In this document: positions 53,395 to 63,572 of the stretch, piece after piece
Numbering within the stretch: position 1 is the stretch's first letter
Layout: each line of letters starts with the position of its first letter
Source of the DNA: Tardiphaga sp051811025
GTDB lineage: Bacteria; Pseudomonadota; Alphaproteobacteria; Rhizobiales; Xanthobacteraceae
Assembly (NCBI RefSeq): GCF_051811025.1
Contig: NZ_JBPWQE010000001.1
Coordinates: 3,162,001 to 3,226,000, forward strand
Direction: 5' to 3'
DNA: 64,000 nt
Notes under the pieces: model-generated
Databases searched by the model: none
Told to the model about the DNA's origin: nothing
Seen by the model: the letters and a program-made list of their open reading frames with translations, nothing else
Position numbers and translations under genes: made by a program

Positions 53395-53934
53395 TTAGAT
53401 TTCCTTGCCGCGCTTGCGCATTTCAGCGCGGAACAGGCCGTTGACCTGCTCCGAAAACTGCTGCGCCCACTGCTGCATATAGGTCATGCTGGCGGAAATC
53501 GACTGGGGCTCCTGCACCAGAAGTTTCTGGCCGAGCGGCGACTTGTAGAAGGTCGCAAGATCCTTCAACTCCGCCTCGGTGAAGTCGCTGGCATAGATCT
53601 TCGCCATCTGCTCGGTGATCTCCTTGTCGCGCCCAGCCATCGTCTGCGCGATGGTGATGGCGACCTCGTTGAGATCCTTCTGATAGTTCAGATTGCTCTG
53701 CAGCAGCGAATCCTTGACGCGCTGAACCATGTTCGGCACGGCATTGGCATACATCGCGCTGGCGTTCTTCATCGCCAGAATTTCCTTGGCGTAACCGATC
53801 GCAGCTGGCGATGCCGGCTTGATCGGACGAGCCTGTCCTTCCGGAGATGCCTGCTGCGCGGAGACCGGCAGCGCAGTGACTGCAACGCCGAGCGCGAGGC
53901 CGGCGGACAGCAGCATGTGCGAAAGCTTCTTCAT
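53395..53934 (-). CDS. DUF2059 domain-containing secreted protein
   Basis: A 179-residue protein with a signal peptide (KLSHMLLSAGLALGVAVTALPVSA) and the DUF2059 core ending ASDFTEAELKDLATFYKSPLGQKLL. The family is widespread and has no firm function. The ATG at 53934 is chosen since the signal sequence begins there; the longer frame overlaps rpiA in a different phase. It lies between rpiA and gor on the same strand. Confidence 0.85.
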   Translation of the reverse strand: MKKLSHMLLSAGLALGVAVTALPVSAQQASPEGQARPIKPASPAAIGYAKEILAMKNASAMYANAVPNMVQRVKDSLLQSNLNYQKDLNEVAITIAQTMAGRDKEITEQMAKIYASDFTEAELKDLATFYKSPLGQKLLVQEPQSISASMTYMQQWAQQFSEQVNGLFRAEMRKRGKEI

Positions 53935-53957
53935 TCCAATTCTCCTTGATTGCGCCA

Positions 53958-54656
53958 TTACGGGCGCTCGAAAACGCGAATTCCCTGCGATCCTGCCAGC
54001 ATGGCGGTGCTCGCCAGACCGATAAACAAACCGTGCTCGACCACGCCCGGAATGGCGCCGAGCAGCCCGGCCAGTCGGGGCGCATCGGTGATGGTCCCGA
54101 GCCGGGCGTCGATGATCCAGTGGCCGCCATCGGTGACGAAAGCATGGCCGTCCTTGCCGCTGCGAATGGCCATTTCGCCGTGCAACCCGCACTTGGCGAA
54201 CACATCGGCAATAGCGCGGCGCGTGGCCGACAGGCCGAACGGGATCACTTCCACAGGCAGCGGGAAGCGGCCGAGGGTCGACACCCATTTGGAATCGTCG
54301 GCGATGACAATCATGCGGTCGGAGGCCGCCGCCACGATCTTCTCGCGCAGCAATGCGCCGCCGCCGCCCTTAATGAGATTCAGCGCCGGATCGACTTCGT
54401 CGGCACCGTCCACCGTGAGATCAAGCCGATCGACCTCGTCGAGTGTGGTCAGCGGCACGCCGCAACGTTCGGCATCGGCGCGTGTGGCTTCGGATGTCGG
54501 CACGCCAATGACCTTGAGACCGCCCGCCACGCGCTCACCGAGCAGTTCGACGAAATGCTTCGCCGTCGATCCCGTGCCGAGTCCGAGCTTCATGCCATCA
54601 CGCACATGTTCGAGCGCCTTTGCGGCAGCCTGTCGTTTCAGCTCGTCCATATTCAT
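53958..54656 (-). CDS. rpiA: Ribose-5-phosphate isomerase A
   Basis: A 232-residue RpiA. Conserved blocks are GLGTGSTAKHF, TVDGADEVDPALNLIKGGGGALLREK (catalytic Asp and Lys) and the SKWVSTLGRFPLPVEV segment. It interconverts ribose 5-phosphate and ribulose 5-phosphate. It leads the rpiA-DUF2059-gor unit and is divergent from gph. Confidence 0.93.
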   Translation of the reverse strand: MNMDELKRQAAAKALEHVRDGMKLGLGTGSTAKHFVELLGERVAGGLKVIGVPTSEATRADAERCGVPLTTLDEVDRLDLTVDGADEVDPALNLIKGGGGALLREKIVAAASDRMIVIADDSKWVSTLGRFPLPVEVIPFGLSATRRAIADVFAKCGLHGEMAIRSGKDGHAFVTDGGHWIIDARLGTITDAPRLAGLLGAIPGVVEHGLFIGLASTAMLAGSQGIRVFERP

Positions 54657-54849
54657 CGGCGCAGCGGTCCTTGCGGTTCACAATCGGTCCCGCGGACGGG
54701 ATGCGCCGCATATCTAGCGACGTTTGAGGGCAAGGAACAGGGCGAAGGACGTGCTTTCCCGGGGAATGCGGGCCTGCATTCCCCGAGGGGATGCTGGGCT
54801 ACGTCCGGCCCCCTTGCGGGATCGGCCGCGGACCGGTAGCGATCCGCTC

Positions 54850-55533
54850 ATGACCCAAGCTCCTCTCGTCGTTTTCGACCTCGATGGCACCCTCGTCGAT
54901 ACCGCCCCCGATCTCATCAGCGCTCTGAATCATGTGCTCCATCAGGAGGGGTTGGCCCCCGTCCCGCTGGAATCCGCGCGGAAAATGATCGGTCAGGGCG
55001 CCCGGCGCCTGATCGAGCGTGGACTCGAGCTGGAAGGGCGCGAAATGAGCCCGCATGAGGTCACACGCCTGACCCACGACTTCATCGATTATTACGCAGA
55101 GCATATCGCTGACGCGTCCCGCCCTTTCGAGGGCCTGATCGCGGCGCTCGATGATATGGCCAAGCGTGGCTACCGCTTCGCGGTTTGTACCAACAAGCTG
55201 GAATGGCTGTCGAAGCTGCTGCTCGAAAAGCTGGAACTGACCAACCGATTCGCGGCGATCTGCGGCGCTGATACGTTCGGCGTCGCGAAGCCCGATCCGG
55301 TCATCTTGCAGCAAACGGTAGCGCGTGCCGGTGGCGTGATGTCGTCCGTGGTCATGGTCGGCGATGCCGGCCCCGATGTCGGTGTGGCGCGGCGGGCCAA
55401 TGTCCCGGTGATCGGCGTTACATTCGGCTATACCGACGTCCCGATTGTCGAGCTCAAGCCCGACATCGTGATCGACCATTTCCGCGATCTACCGGCAACT
55501 GTCGACCGCCTGTTGCCCCGACGCCCCGCCTAG
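54850..55533 (+). CDS. gph: Phosphoglycolate phosphatase-like HAD hydrolase
   Basis: A 227-residue HAD-family phosphatase. The nucleophile is Asp10 in VVFDLDGTLVDTAPDL, with the C1-type cap, motif II in VCTNK, and motif III/IV ending VGDAGPDVGVARRAN. The ATG at 54850 is chosen because the motif begins nine residues in; the longer frame upstream is not conserved. It is divergent from rpiA, a common arrangement. Confidence 0.88.
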   Translation: MTQAPLVVFDLDGTLVDTAPDLISALNHVLHQEGLAPVPLESARKMIGQGARRLIERGLELEGREMSPHEVTRLTHDFIDYYAEHIADASRPFEGLIAALDDMAKRGYRFAVCTNKLEWLSKLLLEKLELTNRFAAICGADTFGVAKPDPVILQQTVARAGGVMSSVVMVGDAGPDVGVARRANVPVIGVTFGYTDVPIVELKPDIVIDHFRDLPATVDRLLPRRPA

Positions 55534-55682
55534 CCTGTTCACATAATTGAGTTTCTCAGGTTGTTCGGCGACTTCGTTAACCATCAATTAACTATAAGCG
55601 GCCTGCGTGTTGCGTCATATGTACGACGCTCCTATGGTTGCCCGGGGATGGCGGCTAGCCGCAAAACGTGACGGATATACCC

Positions 55683-56123
55683 ATGCGTAGAGTAATAGTT
55701 TTGGCAGCGGCAGGCTTGAGCCTGGCCGGTTGCACCTCGTTCTCCATGGACGCATTCAAGTCGGCGCCGGAACCAGTTACCGTGCAGTTCGACTCGATTC
55801 CTCCCGGCGCAGAGGTGGTCACGTCGATTGGCCCGAGCTGCAAGACCCCGTGCTCGCTGCCTCTGGCAACGGAAACCGGGTTCAGCGCGACCTTTACCCT
55901 CGCCAAATTCCAGCCGATGACAGTTCCGGTGACCGTCACCCGCGTTCCCGGGGATTTCACCTCGCCGGCACGAACCACGGTCGATCCGAGCCCGGTCGTC
56001 GCCGAACTGCAGCCCGCGACGCCGCCACGCCGCGCCCGCAAGGCTGCCAAGCGTGCAGCAGCACCTGCCGCGGCCCCGGCCGCCGCAGCTGCGGCGGGCT
56101 CGCCGTTCCCCGCCCCTCGCTGA
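55683..56123 (+). CDS. Small lipoprotein with PEGA-like domain
   Basis: A lipoprotein of about 146 residues. The lipobox is LSLAGC with Cys17 as the lipidation site. The mature part contains a PEGA-like stretch (VTVQFDSIPPGAEVVTS then CKTPCSLPL), and the tail is Ala/Pro-rich and basic. A GTG five codons upstream is possible, but the ATG at 55683 gives a normal signal. Function is unknown; it probably sits in the outer or inner membrane leaflet facing the periplasm. Confidence 0.75.
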   Translation: MRRVIVLAAAGLSLAGCTSFSMDAFKSAPEPVTVQFDSIPPGAEVVTSIGPSCKTPCSLPLATETGFSATFTLAKFQPMTVPVTVTRVPGDFTSPARTTVDPSPVVAELQPATPPRRARKAAKRAAAPAAAPAAAAAAGSPFPAPR

Positions 56124-56235
56124 TCCGCCAAACATATACGTTGGCGTGATTGTGCCAGCTGCAACCCATGACTAGATTGAACGTGCGGCGTTTTTCGCCG
56201 CGCGAGCAATTCATGTTTTGCAGTCAGGCATCTGA

Positions 56236-57267
56236 ATGACCGTCTCCGAGTTGAGCCCCGCCCTGGCCTCCTCTGCTATGACCGACCCGTTCGGTCGGCG
56301 GATCAGCTATTTGCGTGTCTCGGTGACCGATCGCTGCGATCTGCGCTGCTTCTATTGCATGTCGGAAGACATGACGTTCCTGCCCAAGGCCGACCTGCTG
56401 ACGCTGGAAGAGCTCGATCGGCTCTGCTCCGCGTTCATCGCCAAGGGCGTTACCAAGCTGCGGCTGACTGGCGGCGAACCGCTTGTCCGGCGCAACGTCA
56501 TGGGCCTCGTGCGTTCGCTATCGCGCCACCTCAAGACTGGCGCCCTGAAAGAGTTGACGCTGACCACCAACGGCTCGCTGCTCGCCAAATATGCCAATGA
56601 ACTGGCCGATTGCGGCGTGAAACGCATCAACGTCTCCCTGGACACGCTCGATGCCGCGAAATTCCGTACCATCACGCGCTGGGGTGATATCGGCAAGGTA
56701 TTGGCCGGGATCGACGCTGCGCAGGCAGCGGGCCTCGCCGTAAAGATCAATGCCGTCGCCTTGAAGAACATGAATGAGGAAGAAATCCCCTCATTGATCG
56801 AATGGGCCCACGGCCGCGACATGGCACTGACCCTGATCGAAGTGATGCCGATGGGCGATATCGGCGAAGGCCGCATCGACCAGTATGTGCCGTTGTCGCT
56901 GCTGCGCACGCGCCTTGCCGGTCAGTTCACGATGACGGATCTCCCGGACGACACCGGCGGTCCCGCCCGCTATGTCCGCGTTGCCGAAACTGGCGGCAAG
57001 ATCGGCTTCATCACGCCGATGACCCATAATTTCTGCGAGTCGTGTAATCGCGTGCGCATCACCTGCACCGGAACGATCCATACCTGCCTGGGCCATGAGG
57101 ATGCATCCGACCTGCGCAAGCCGCTGCGGGCTTCCGCCGACAACGACCTCCTGAACGCCACGATCGACCGCGCCATCGGCCTGAAGCCGAAGGGGCACGA
57201 TTTCATCATCGATCGCCGCCACAACCGGCCGAGCGTCAGCCGGCATATGAGCGTGACCGGGGGGTAA
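56236..57267 (+). CDS. moaA: GTP 3',8-cyclase (molybdenum cofactor biosynthesis protein A)
   Basis: A 343-residue radical SAM enzyme making the first molybdopterin precursor from GTP. The N-terminal cluster is Cys34, Cys38 and Cys41 in DRCDLRCFYC. The C-terminal cluster is NFCESCNRVR with a later Cys in HTCLGHED, and the chain ends with the required Gly-Gly. The ATG at 56236 gives a normal length; one at 56278 is possible. The upstream gap contains only a short GCGGCG/CGCCGC hairpin. Confidence 0.93.
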   Translation: MTVSELSPALASSAMTDPFGRRISYLRVSVTDRCDLRCFYCMSEDMTFLPKADLLTLEELDRLCSAFIAKGVTKLRLTGGEPLVRRNVMGLVRSLSRHLKTGALKELTLTTNGSLLAKYANELADCGVKRINVSLDTLDAAKFRTITRWGDIGKVLAGIDAAQAAGLAVKINAVALKNMNEEEIPSLIEWAHGRDMALTLIEVMPMGDIGEGRIDQYVPLSLLRTRLAGQFTMTDLPDDTGGPARYVRVAETGGKIGFITPMTHNFCESCNRVRITCTGTIHTCLGHEDASDLRKPLRASADNDLLNATIDRAIGLKPKGHDFIIDRRHNRPSVSRHMSVTGG

Positions 57268-57452
57268 CCCACCGGCGGTGCTCCGTCCTCCCCCTCGACC
57301 AATGGCCTGCGACAAACCGTCAATTTCCGATTGACGATTGCATGACGCGCTGAAATGGTGCCGCCGAATTCTTTCGCCCAGCGGAAAAAGCTACGCTTTC
57401 TCAGTGAGAAAGACGTGATGAGCGGACAGCGGGGCGACTTTCGGGGGAAACT

Positions 57453-57989
57453 GTGGACGTACTCAAATTCACACGTGCGATCGATGCGCTGAGCGATGTG
57501 TTCGGCTTCATCGCCAAGTGGCTCGTGCTGCTCGCCTGCCTCGTCAGCGCCGGCAACGCCACGATCCGTTATCTCTTCAACTATTCGTCGAACGGCTGGC
57601 TCGAAATCCAGTGGTACATGTTCGCGGGCATCGTGTTTTTCGGCGCGGCGCAGACACTGCGCCTCAATGAGCATGTGCGCGTCGATCTGCTCTATTCGGC
57701 GGTCTCCGATCGCGCGCGGCTGTGGATCGACATCATCGGCCTCTGCATCTTCCTGCTGCCGGCGATGACATACCTCACTTACATGACATTCCCGTTTTTC
57801 CTGAATTCCTGGAATTCGCAGGAGGTCTCCAGTAATGCGGGCGGCCTGATCCTGTGGCCGGTGAAGCTGGTGCTGCCGCTCGGCTTCGGTCTGCTGCTGC
57901 TGCAGGGTCTGGCCGAACTCGCCAAGCGCATCGCCGCGCTCGCCGGCGTCGTCCAGATCGACACCCATTACGAAGCGCCGCTGCAATAG
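57453..57989 (+). CDS. dctQ: TRAP transporter small permease (DctQ)
   Basis: A 178-residue four-helix membrane protein of the DctQ family, with GNATIRYLFNYSSNGWLEIQWYMF near residue 30 as the recognisable block. It partners the large permease in Na+-driven uptake of organic acids. The start is GTG at 57453 after GGGGGAAA. The dctM gene follows 75 bases later. Confidence 0.88.
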   Translation: MDVLKFTRAIDALSDVFGFIAKWLVLLACLVSAGNATIRYLFNYSSNGWLEIQWYMFAGIVFFGAAQTLRLNEHVRVDLLYSAVSDRARLWIDIIGLCIFLLPAMTYLTYMTFPFFLNSWNSQEVSSNAGGLILWPVKLVLPLGFGLLLLQGLAELAKRIAALAGVVQIDTHYEAPLQ

Positions 57990-58064
57990 CGGCGTTTGCT
58001 TTTTCAGCCTCTCGCATTTCGACCAATCCGTTCGATAGAACCAGTTCGATAGTCAGGACCACCG

Positions 58065-59474
58065 ATGTTTTCCTACGGCGTGTTCCCCCCGCTGATGTTC
58101 GGCACCATGATCTGCTTCATGGTGTTCGGCTTCCCGGTCGCCTTCTCGCTGGCCGCGGTCGGCCTGTTCTTCGGCATTCTCGGTATCTTCACCGGTCACT
58201 TCGATCCGTCCTTCCTGCAGGCGCTGCCGTTCCGCTTCTACGGCACGATCTCGAACGACCTGCTGCTGTCGATCCCGTTCTTCACTTTCATGGGTGCGAT
58301 CCTCGAACGCTGCGGCCTTGCTGAAGACCTGCTCGAAGGCACCGGCCAGCTGTTCGGCAAGATCCCCGGCGGTCTCGCTTATGCGGTGATCCTCGTCGGC
58401 GCCGTGCTCGGCGCCATCACCGGCACCGTTGCGGCTTCGGTCATCGCCATGGGCGTGATCTCGCTGCCGATCATGATGCGCTACGGCTACGACATGAAGC
58501 TCGCCACCGGCGTCATCGCCGCATCGGGCACCATCACGCAGCTCATCCCCCCGTCGCTGGTGCTGATCGTGCTCGCCGACCAGCTCGGCCGTTCGGTCGG
58601 CGACATGTATCTCGGCGCCATTGGCCCCTCGATCATCCAGGTCGTGATCTTCATTCTCTACATCGTCGTATTGTCGATCCTAAAGCCGAGCGCGATGCCG
58701 CCGATCCCAGAACATGCGCGCGAGCCCATGAACTGGAAGCTCATCAGCCGTGTGCTGTGGGGCATGATCCCCTCGATCGTGCTGATCTTCCTGGTGCTCG
58801 GCACCATCGGCCTCGGCCTCGCGACGCCGACCGAAGCCGGCGCCATGGGTGCGGTTGGCGCGATGGTGCTCGCCGCGCTGCATCGCCGCCTGACCTGGCC
58901 GCTGATCGACCAGGCGATGACATCGACCATGCGCCTGACCTCGATGGTGGTGTTCATCCTGATCGGCTCGACCTGCTTCAGCCTCGTCTTCCAGGGCATG
59001 GATGGTGCGCGCTGGATCGAGCATCTGCTCACCGGCCTGCCCGGCGGTGCGATCGGCTTCCTGATCTTCGTGAACATCTTCGTGTTCTTCCTGGCGTTCT
59101 TCCTCGACTTCTTCGAGATCGCCTTCATCATCATCCCGTTGCTGGCGCCGGTCGCGGCCAAGCTCGGCATCGATCTCGTCTGGTTCGGCGTGCTGCTCTG
59201 CGTGAACATGCAGACGTCATTCATGCATCCACCGTTCGGCTTCGCGCTGTTCTATCTGCGCGGCATCGCGCCGCCCGAAGTGAAGAGCCGCGATATCTAT
59301 CTTGGCGCCCTGCCATGGGTCGGAATGCAGATCATCCTGGTGATCATCGTGATCTACTGGCCCGGTCTCGTGACCTACTGGATCGACAACACGGCTGTGG
59401 ATACGTCCAACGTGAAGATCGAGATTCCGCAGATCGAGATGCCGGCAATGCCGGATTTCGGACCAACAAAATAG
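58065..59474 (+). CDS. dctM: TRAP transporter large permease (DctM)
   Basis: A 469-residue membrane protein with about twelve helices and the DctM signature regions (SIPFFTFMGAILER, ITGTVAASVIAMGVISLPIMMRYGYD, ASGTITQLIPPSLVL). The ending MQTSFMHPPFGFALFYLRG is typical of the alpha-keto/mannitol-type branch. It forms the transport channel with DctQ. The matching binding protein is encoded at 60772-61860 on the other strand. Confidence 0.92.
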   Translation: MFSYGVFPPLMFGTMICFMVFGFPVAFSLAAVGLFFGILGIFTGHFDPSFLQALPFRFYGTISNDLLLSIPFFTFMGAILERCGLAEDLLEGTGQLFGKIPGGLAYAVILVGAVLGAITGTVAASVIAMGVISLPIMMRYGYDMKLATGVIAASGTITQLIPPSLVLIVLADQLGRSVGDMYLGAIGPSIIQVVIFILYIVVLSILKPSAMPPIPEHAREPMNWKLISRVLWGMIPSIVLIFLVLGTIGLGLATPTEAGAMGAVGAMVLAALHRRLTWPLIDQAMTSTMRLTSMVVFILIGSTCFSLVFQGMDGARWIEHLLTGLPGGAIGFLIFVNIFVFFLAFFLDFFEIAFIIIPLLAPVAAKLGIDLVWFGVLLCVNMQTSFMHPPFGFALFYLRGIAPPEVKSRDIYLGALPWVGMQIILVIIVIYWPGLVTYWIDNTAVDTSNVKIEIPQIEMPAMPDFGPTK

Positions 59475-59516
59475 CGGATAACGTTACTATTGCGCTTTAC
59501 GATCAGGGGATAACCG

Positions 59517-59864
59517 ATGCTGCATGAAGGAAGTTGCCATTGCGGCAACATCGCCTTTGAAGTCGAGGGCGACTTCAATTCGGCCATCGACTGCAACTGT
59601 TCGATGTGTCGGCGACGCGGCGGCCTGCTCGCTTTCGTTCCACGCGACAAACTGGTGCTGAAGACCGCGAAAGAAAGCCTGTCGACCTATACGTTCAATC
59701 ACCACGCCATTCAGCACCACTTCTGCAGCACCTGCGGCATTGCCCCGTTCGGCGAAGGAAAAGCACCCAACGGAATGATGATGGCATCGGTCAATGTGCG
59801 CTGCCTGCCTGCGGTCGATCTGAGCGCTCTGGAAATCCAGCAGTTCGACGGCAAAGATCGCTAA
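59517..59864 (+). CDS. GFA family protein (glutathione-dependent formaldehyde-activating fold)
   Basis: A 115-residue zinc protein of the Gfa/CENP-V family. The zinc ligands appear as CHCG near residue 7, CNCSMCRRRG near 27, and HFCSTCG near 73. Members may bind glutathione adducts, but activity is rarely shown. It follows dctM by 42 bases and may be co-transcribed; it ends five bases before the convergent hydratase gene. Confidence 0.85.
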   Translation: MLHEGSCHCGNIAFEVEGDFNSAIDCNCSMCRRRGGLLAFVPRDKLVLKTAKESLSTYTFNHHAIQHHFCSTCGIAPFGEGKAPNGMMMASVNVRCLPAVDLSALEIQQFDGKDR

Positions 59865-59869
59865 CGCGA

Positions 59870-60619
59870 TCAGCCGACAAACATTATCTCGGCCTCGCCG
59901 AGCTTTTCAAATCGCACCACACAGCGATCGCCGGGCTTCAGGAACGGCAGCCCGGTCCAGCTGCCTGTGGTCACGATCTGACCGACCTTCACGCCGCCAC
60001 CTGCGCGCATCATGTTCGCCAGCGCGACAGCGCCTGCGATGGGATCGTCGGTGGGATGGCCACCCTTGCGTTCGATCCGGATTTCACCATTCACGATGAA
60101 CGTCATCTGCAGGTTCGGCAAATCGAGATGTGACCAGTCGGCCATCTCAGGCCCGAGCACCAGCCCGCCATTGATGCCGCAATCGGCAAGCTGCTCGAGC
60201 TTTGGCCGGCTCAGCGGCTCGCGAAAACGACTGGAGACCACCTCGATCACCGGAAGCACCGCGACGGCCCCTGCGATCTCGTCGCGGGTGTAAGCCTCGC
60301 TGCGCGCCGGCAGATCGCGGGTAAAGCGGAAGGCGACCTCGCCCTCGACGCCGAGATGCGGGACTTCAGCCACCGACATACGCGCCGGGCTCGAACGGAT
60401 CATTCGGGCTTCGATCAGACCGCGCGTCTGTTCACCATCGGGCGGCGCACCGGCCTTGAAGGCACCGATGGGCTGTCCGACGAAAGTGGCCACGCGATCC
60501 TGAATTTCGTGCGCCTCTCCGACCGAAGATGGCGTGACCGGGAGTCCCTCGATCTGCGTCCCACTGCGGCGCGCCCTGGCAAGGATTTCTGCAGCGGCGG
60601 CGATCTCTGATTCGGTCAT
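59870..60619 (-). CDS. 2-keto-4-pentenoate hydratase / fumarylacetoacetase-fold protein
   Basis: A 249-residue MhpD-type protein. The FAH-fold core has GVEGEVAFRFTRDLP with the metal-binding Glu residues and later KGGHPTDDPIAGAVALAN and GQIVTTGSWTGLPFLKPGD. Such enzymes hydrate 2-oxo-4-pentenoate-type acids in meta-cleavage pathways or decarboxylate related acids. The ATG at 60619 is chosen by family length. It is beside a transporter likely for oxo- or hydroxyacids, which fits, but no meta-cleavage gene is adjacent. Confidence 0.8.
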   Translation of the reverse strand: MTESEIAAAAEILARARRSGTQIEGLPVTPSSVGEAHEIQDRVATFVGQPIGAFKAGAPPDGEQTRGLIEARMIRSSPARMSVAEVPHLGVEGEVAFRFTRDLPARSEAYTRDEIAGAVAVLPVIEVVSSRFREPLSRPKLEQLADCGINGGLVLGPEMADWSHLDLPNLQMTFIVNGEIRIERKGGHPTDDPIAGAVALANMMRAGGGVKVGQIVTTGSWTGLPFLKPGDRCVVRFEKLGEAEIMFVG

Positions 60620-60715
60620 GGCGGCATCTCTCAAGGACACGGGCTTCGCGGTGTGTGCGAGACTTAGCCGATTTCCGCCCGGGGCAATACCGCGCGGCAC
60701 GCGCGCGTGCTCCAA

Positions 60716-60749
60716 CAAAAAGCCCGACCTTCTCGCGAAGGCCGGGCTT
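60716..60749 (-). terminator. Intrinsic terminator after the TRAP binding-protein gene
   Basis: In the minus direction, 23 bases after the dctP stop, a 13-bp stem (AAGCCCGGCCTTC / GAAGGTCGGGCTT, with one G-U pair) and a GCGA loop is followed by a T-run. It is a strong Rho-independent terminator between dctP and the hydratase gene. Confidence 0.8.
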
Positions 60750-60771
60750 CATGTTTGATCGAGGCTTAAGA

Positions 60772-61860
60772 TCAGCCGCGGGTGCGCGAACGGATCATGA
60801 AGCTGTCGAAGGTGTATTCGGCGACCTGCCACCACAGATATTCGTCCGAACGATAGGCCTGCATCGCGTCGATCGACTTCTTGAAGTCGGCGTTCTTCGC
60901 GGAGATTTCAGCCCAGAGTTCGTTGGTCGCCTTGAGGCAGGCGTCCAGAACTTCATTGGTGAACGGACGCAGCTGCGTGCCGCCCGCGACGAGCTGCTTC
61001 AACGCCGACGGGTTCTGCATGTCGTAACGAGCGGCCATCCAGCTGTTGGCATTGGCGCAGGCATTGGTGAGGATCGCCTGATAGCTCTTCGGCAGCGCGT
61101 TGTACTTGTCGAGGTTGGTGAAGGCGTGAACCGTCGGGCCACCTTCCCAGAAACCTGGATAGTAGTAGTACTTCGCGACCTTCTGGAAGCCGAGCTTCTG
61201 GTCGTCATAGGGACCGACCCACTCGGCAGCGTCGATGGTGCCTTTTTCGAGCGATGGGTAGATGTCGCCGCCGGCGAGCTGCTGCGGCACGACGCCGACC
61301 TTCTGCAGAACCTGACCGGCGATGCCACCGATACGCATCTTGAGGCCGGAGAGATCGGCAACGGTCTTGATCTCCTTGCGGAACCAGCCGCCCATCTGGG
61401 TGCCAGTGTTGCCGCAGGGATGACCGATGACGCCGAACTTCTTGTAGAACTCGTTGCCGAGCTGCTCGCCGCCGCCCTGATACCACCACGAATTCTGCTG
61501 GCGCGCGTTCAGGCCGAACGGAACCGAGGAGAAGATCGCGAAGGTCGGGTCCTTGCCGACATAGTAGTAGGAAACCGTGTGGCACATTTCGACGGTGCCG
61601 TTCGAGGTCGCGTCGAGCGCCTGCAGACCGGGGACCAGTTCACCAGCCGCGAAGACCTGGATCTGGAATTTGTTGTCGGTCATTTCGGCGACCTGCTTCG
61701 CCATCATCTCGGCGCCGCCATAGATGGTATCGAGCGACTTCGGGAAGCTGGATGCGAGGCGCCACTTGATCTCGGGCGCGGACTGCGCGATCGCCGGCGA
61801 GGCAACGGCAGCCACCGCGGCGCCGGCCGTAGAAACCTTCAAAAACTCACGACGCTTCAT
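60772..61860 (-). CDS. dctP: TRAP transporter substrate-binding protein (DctP/TakP type)
   Basis: A 362-residue periplasmic binding protein with a Tat-like signal (KRREFLKVSTAGAAVAAVASPAIAQ). Family features are WRLASSFPKSLDTIYGG, GGWFRKEI, LKMRIGGIAGQVLQKVG (with the substrate Arg) and DAAEWVGPYDD. These match the alpha-keto acid (TakP) branch rather than C4-dicarboxylates. It is separated from dctQM by two genes and encoded on the opposite strand. A shared substrate with dctQM is inferred from proximity. Confidence 0.88.
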   Translation of the reverse strand: MKRREFLKVSTAGAAVAAVASPAIAQSAPEIKWRLASSFPKSLDTIYGGAEMMAKQVAEMTDNKFQIQVFAAGELVPGLQALDATSNGTVEMCHTVSYYYVGKDPTFAIFSSVPFGLNARQQNSWWYQGGGEQLGNEFYKKFGVIGHPCGNTGTQMGGWFRKEIKTVADLSGLKMRIGGIAGQVLQKVGVVPQQLAGGDIYPSLEKGTIDAAEWVGPYDDQKLGFQKVAKYYYYPGFWEGGPTVHAFTNLDKYNALPKSYQAILTNACANANSWMAARYDMQNPSALKQLVAGGTQLRPFTNEVLDACLKATNELWAEISAKNADFKKSIDAMQAYRSDEYLWWQVAEYTFDSFMIRSRTRG

Positions 61861-62074
61861 TCAAGCTCTCCTTTTTGCGGGCGTTTTCCCTAGAATTCCT
61901 TGAGCGTTTCAACGGCAAATCGTTGCGCGATTCAGCCGAAGCCACTCTGGTGCAGAGGCTGTCTAACACGGTTATTGAGCCGCGGAAAACACGACGAACG
62001 TCGTTGCCAGCCCAATTGAACGAAAGTTCTATGCGACATCTCGGTCTTGATCTTGGCCCCAGTCACCGGCCGGC

Positions 62075-63256
<1,182 letters not shown>

Positions 63257-63572
63257 TGCGTGTCTCCCGATCGACGGATAATGCGAACCGCACAGATAGA
63301 GAACTTCCGCCCTAAGTCCATGCCGTTTCTAGGATATGTTGAGAATTCCGGGATTGCTCTGGCACAAGACCGGCATCAGATTTTCTTTTGCAATGCACCA
63401 TAAGCGGCCGCAGCCATGAGTGGTAACGGGGGCTTTGCCGCGTCCTGCGCAGCGACTATGCTGGCGCTCCTCACCACCAACGATCTCGTCGCCCCAAAAC
63501 GTCAGGCGGCGCCCTCACTTCCCAATAGTCGACGTTCGGCAGCAAAGCCGACAGCATCCAAAGGGTACGGAC
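63257..63572. other. Divergent intergenic region
   Basis: About 316 bases between the minus-strand apbC gene and the plus-strand dehydrogenase gene. Short frames here have no recognisable similarity. Promoters for both neighbours are expected, but I see no clear consensus or structure. Confidence 0.4.

Noticed and set aside
60655..61893. 412-codon open frame on the plus strand
   Set aside because: It is antisense to the TRAP binding-protein gene, which has a Tat-like signal and full family motifs.
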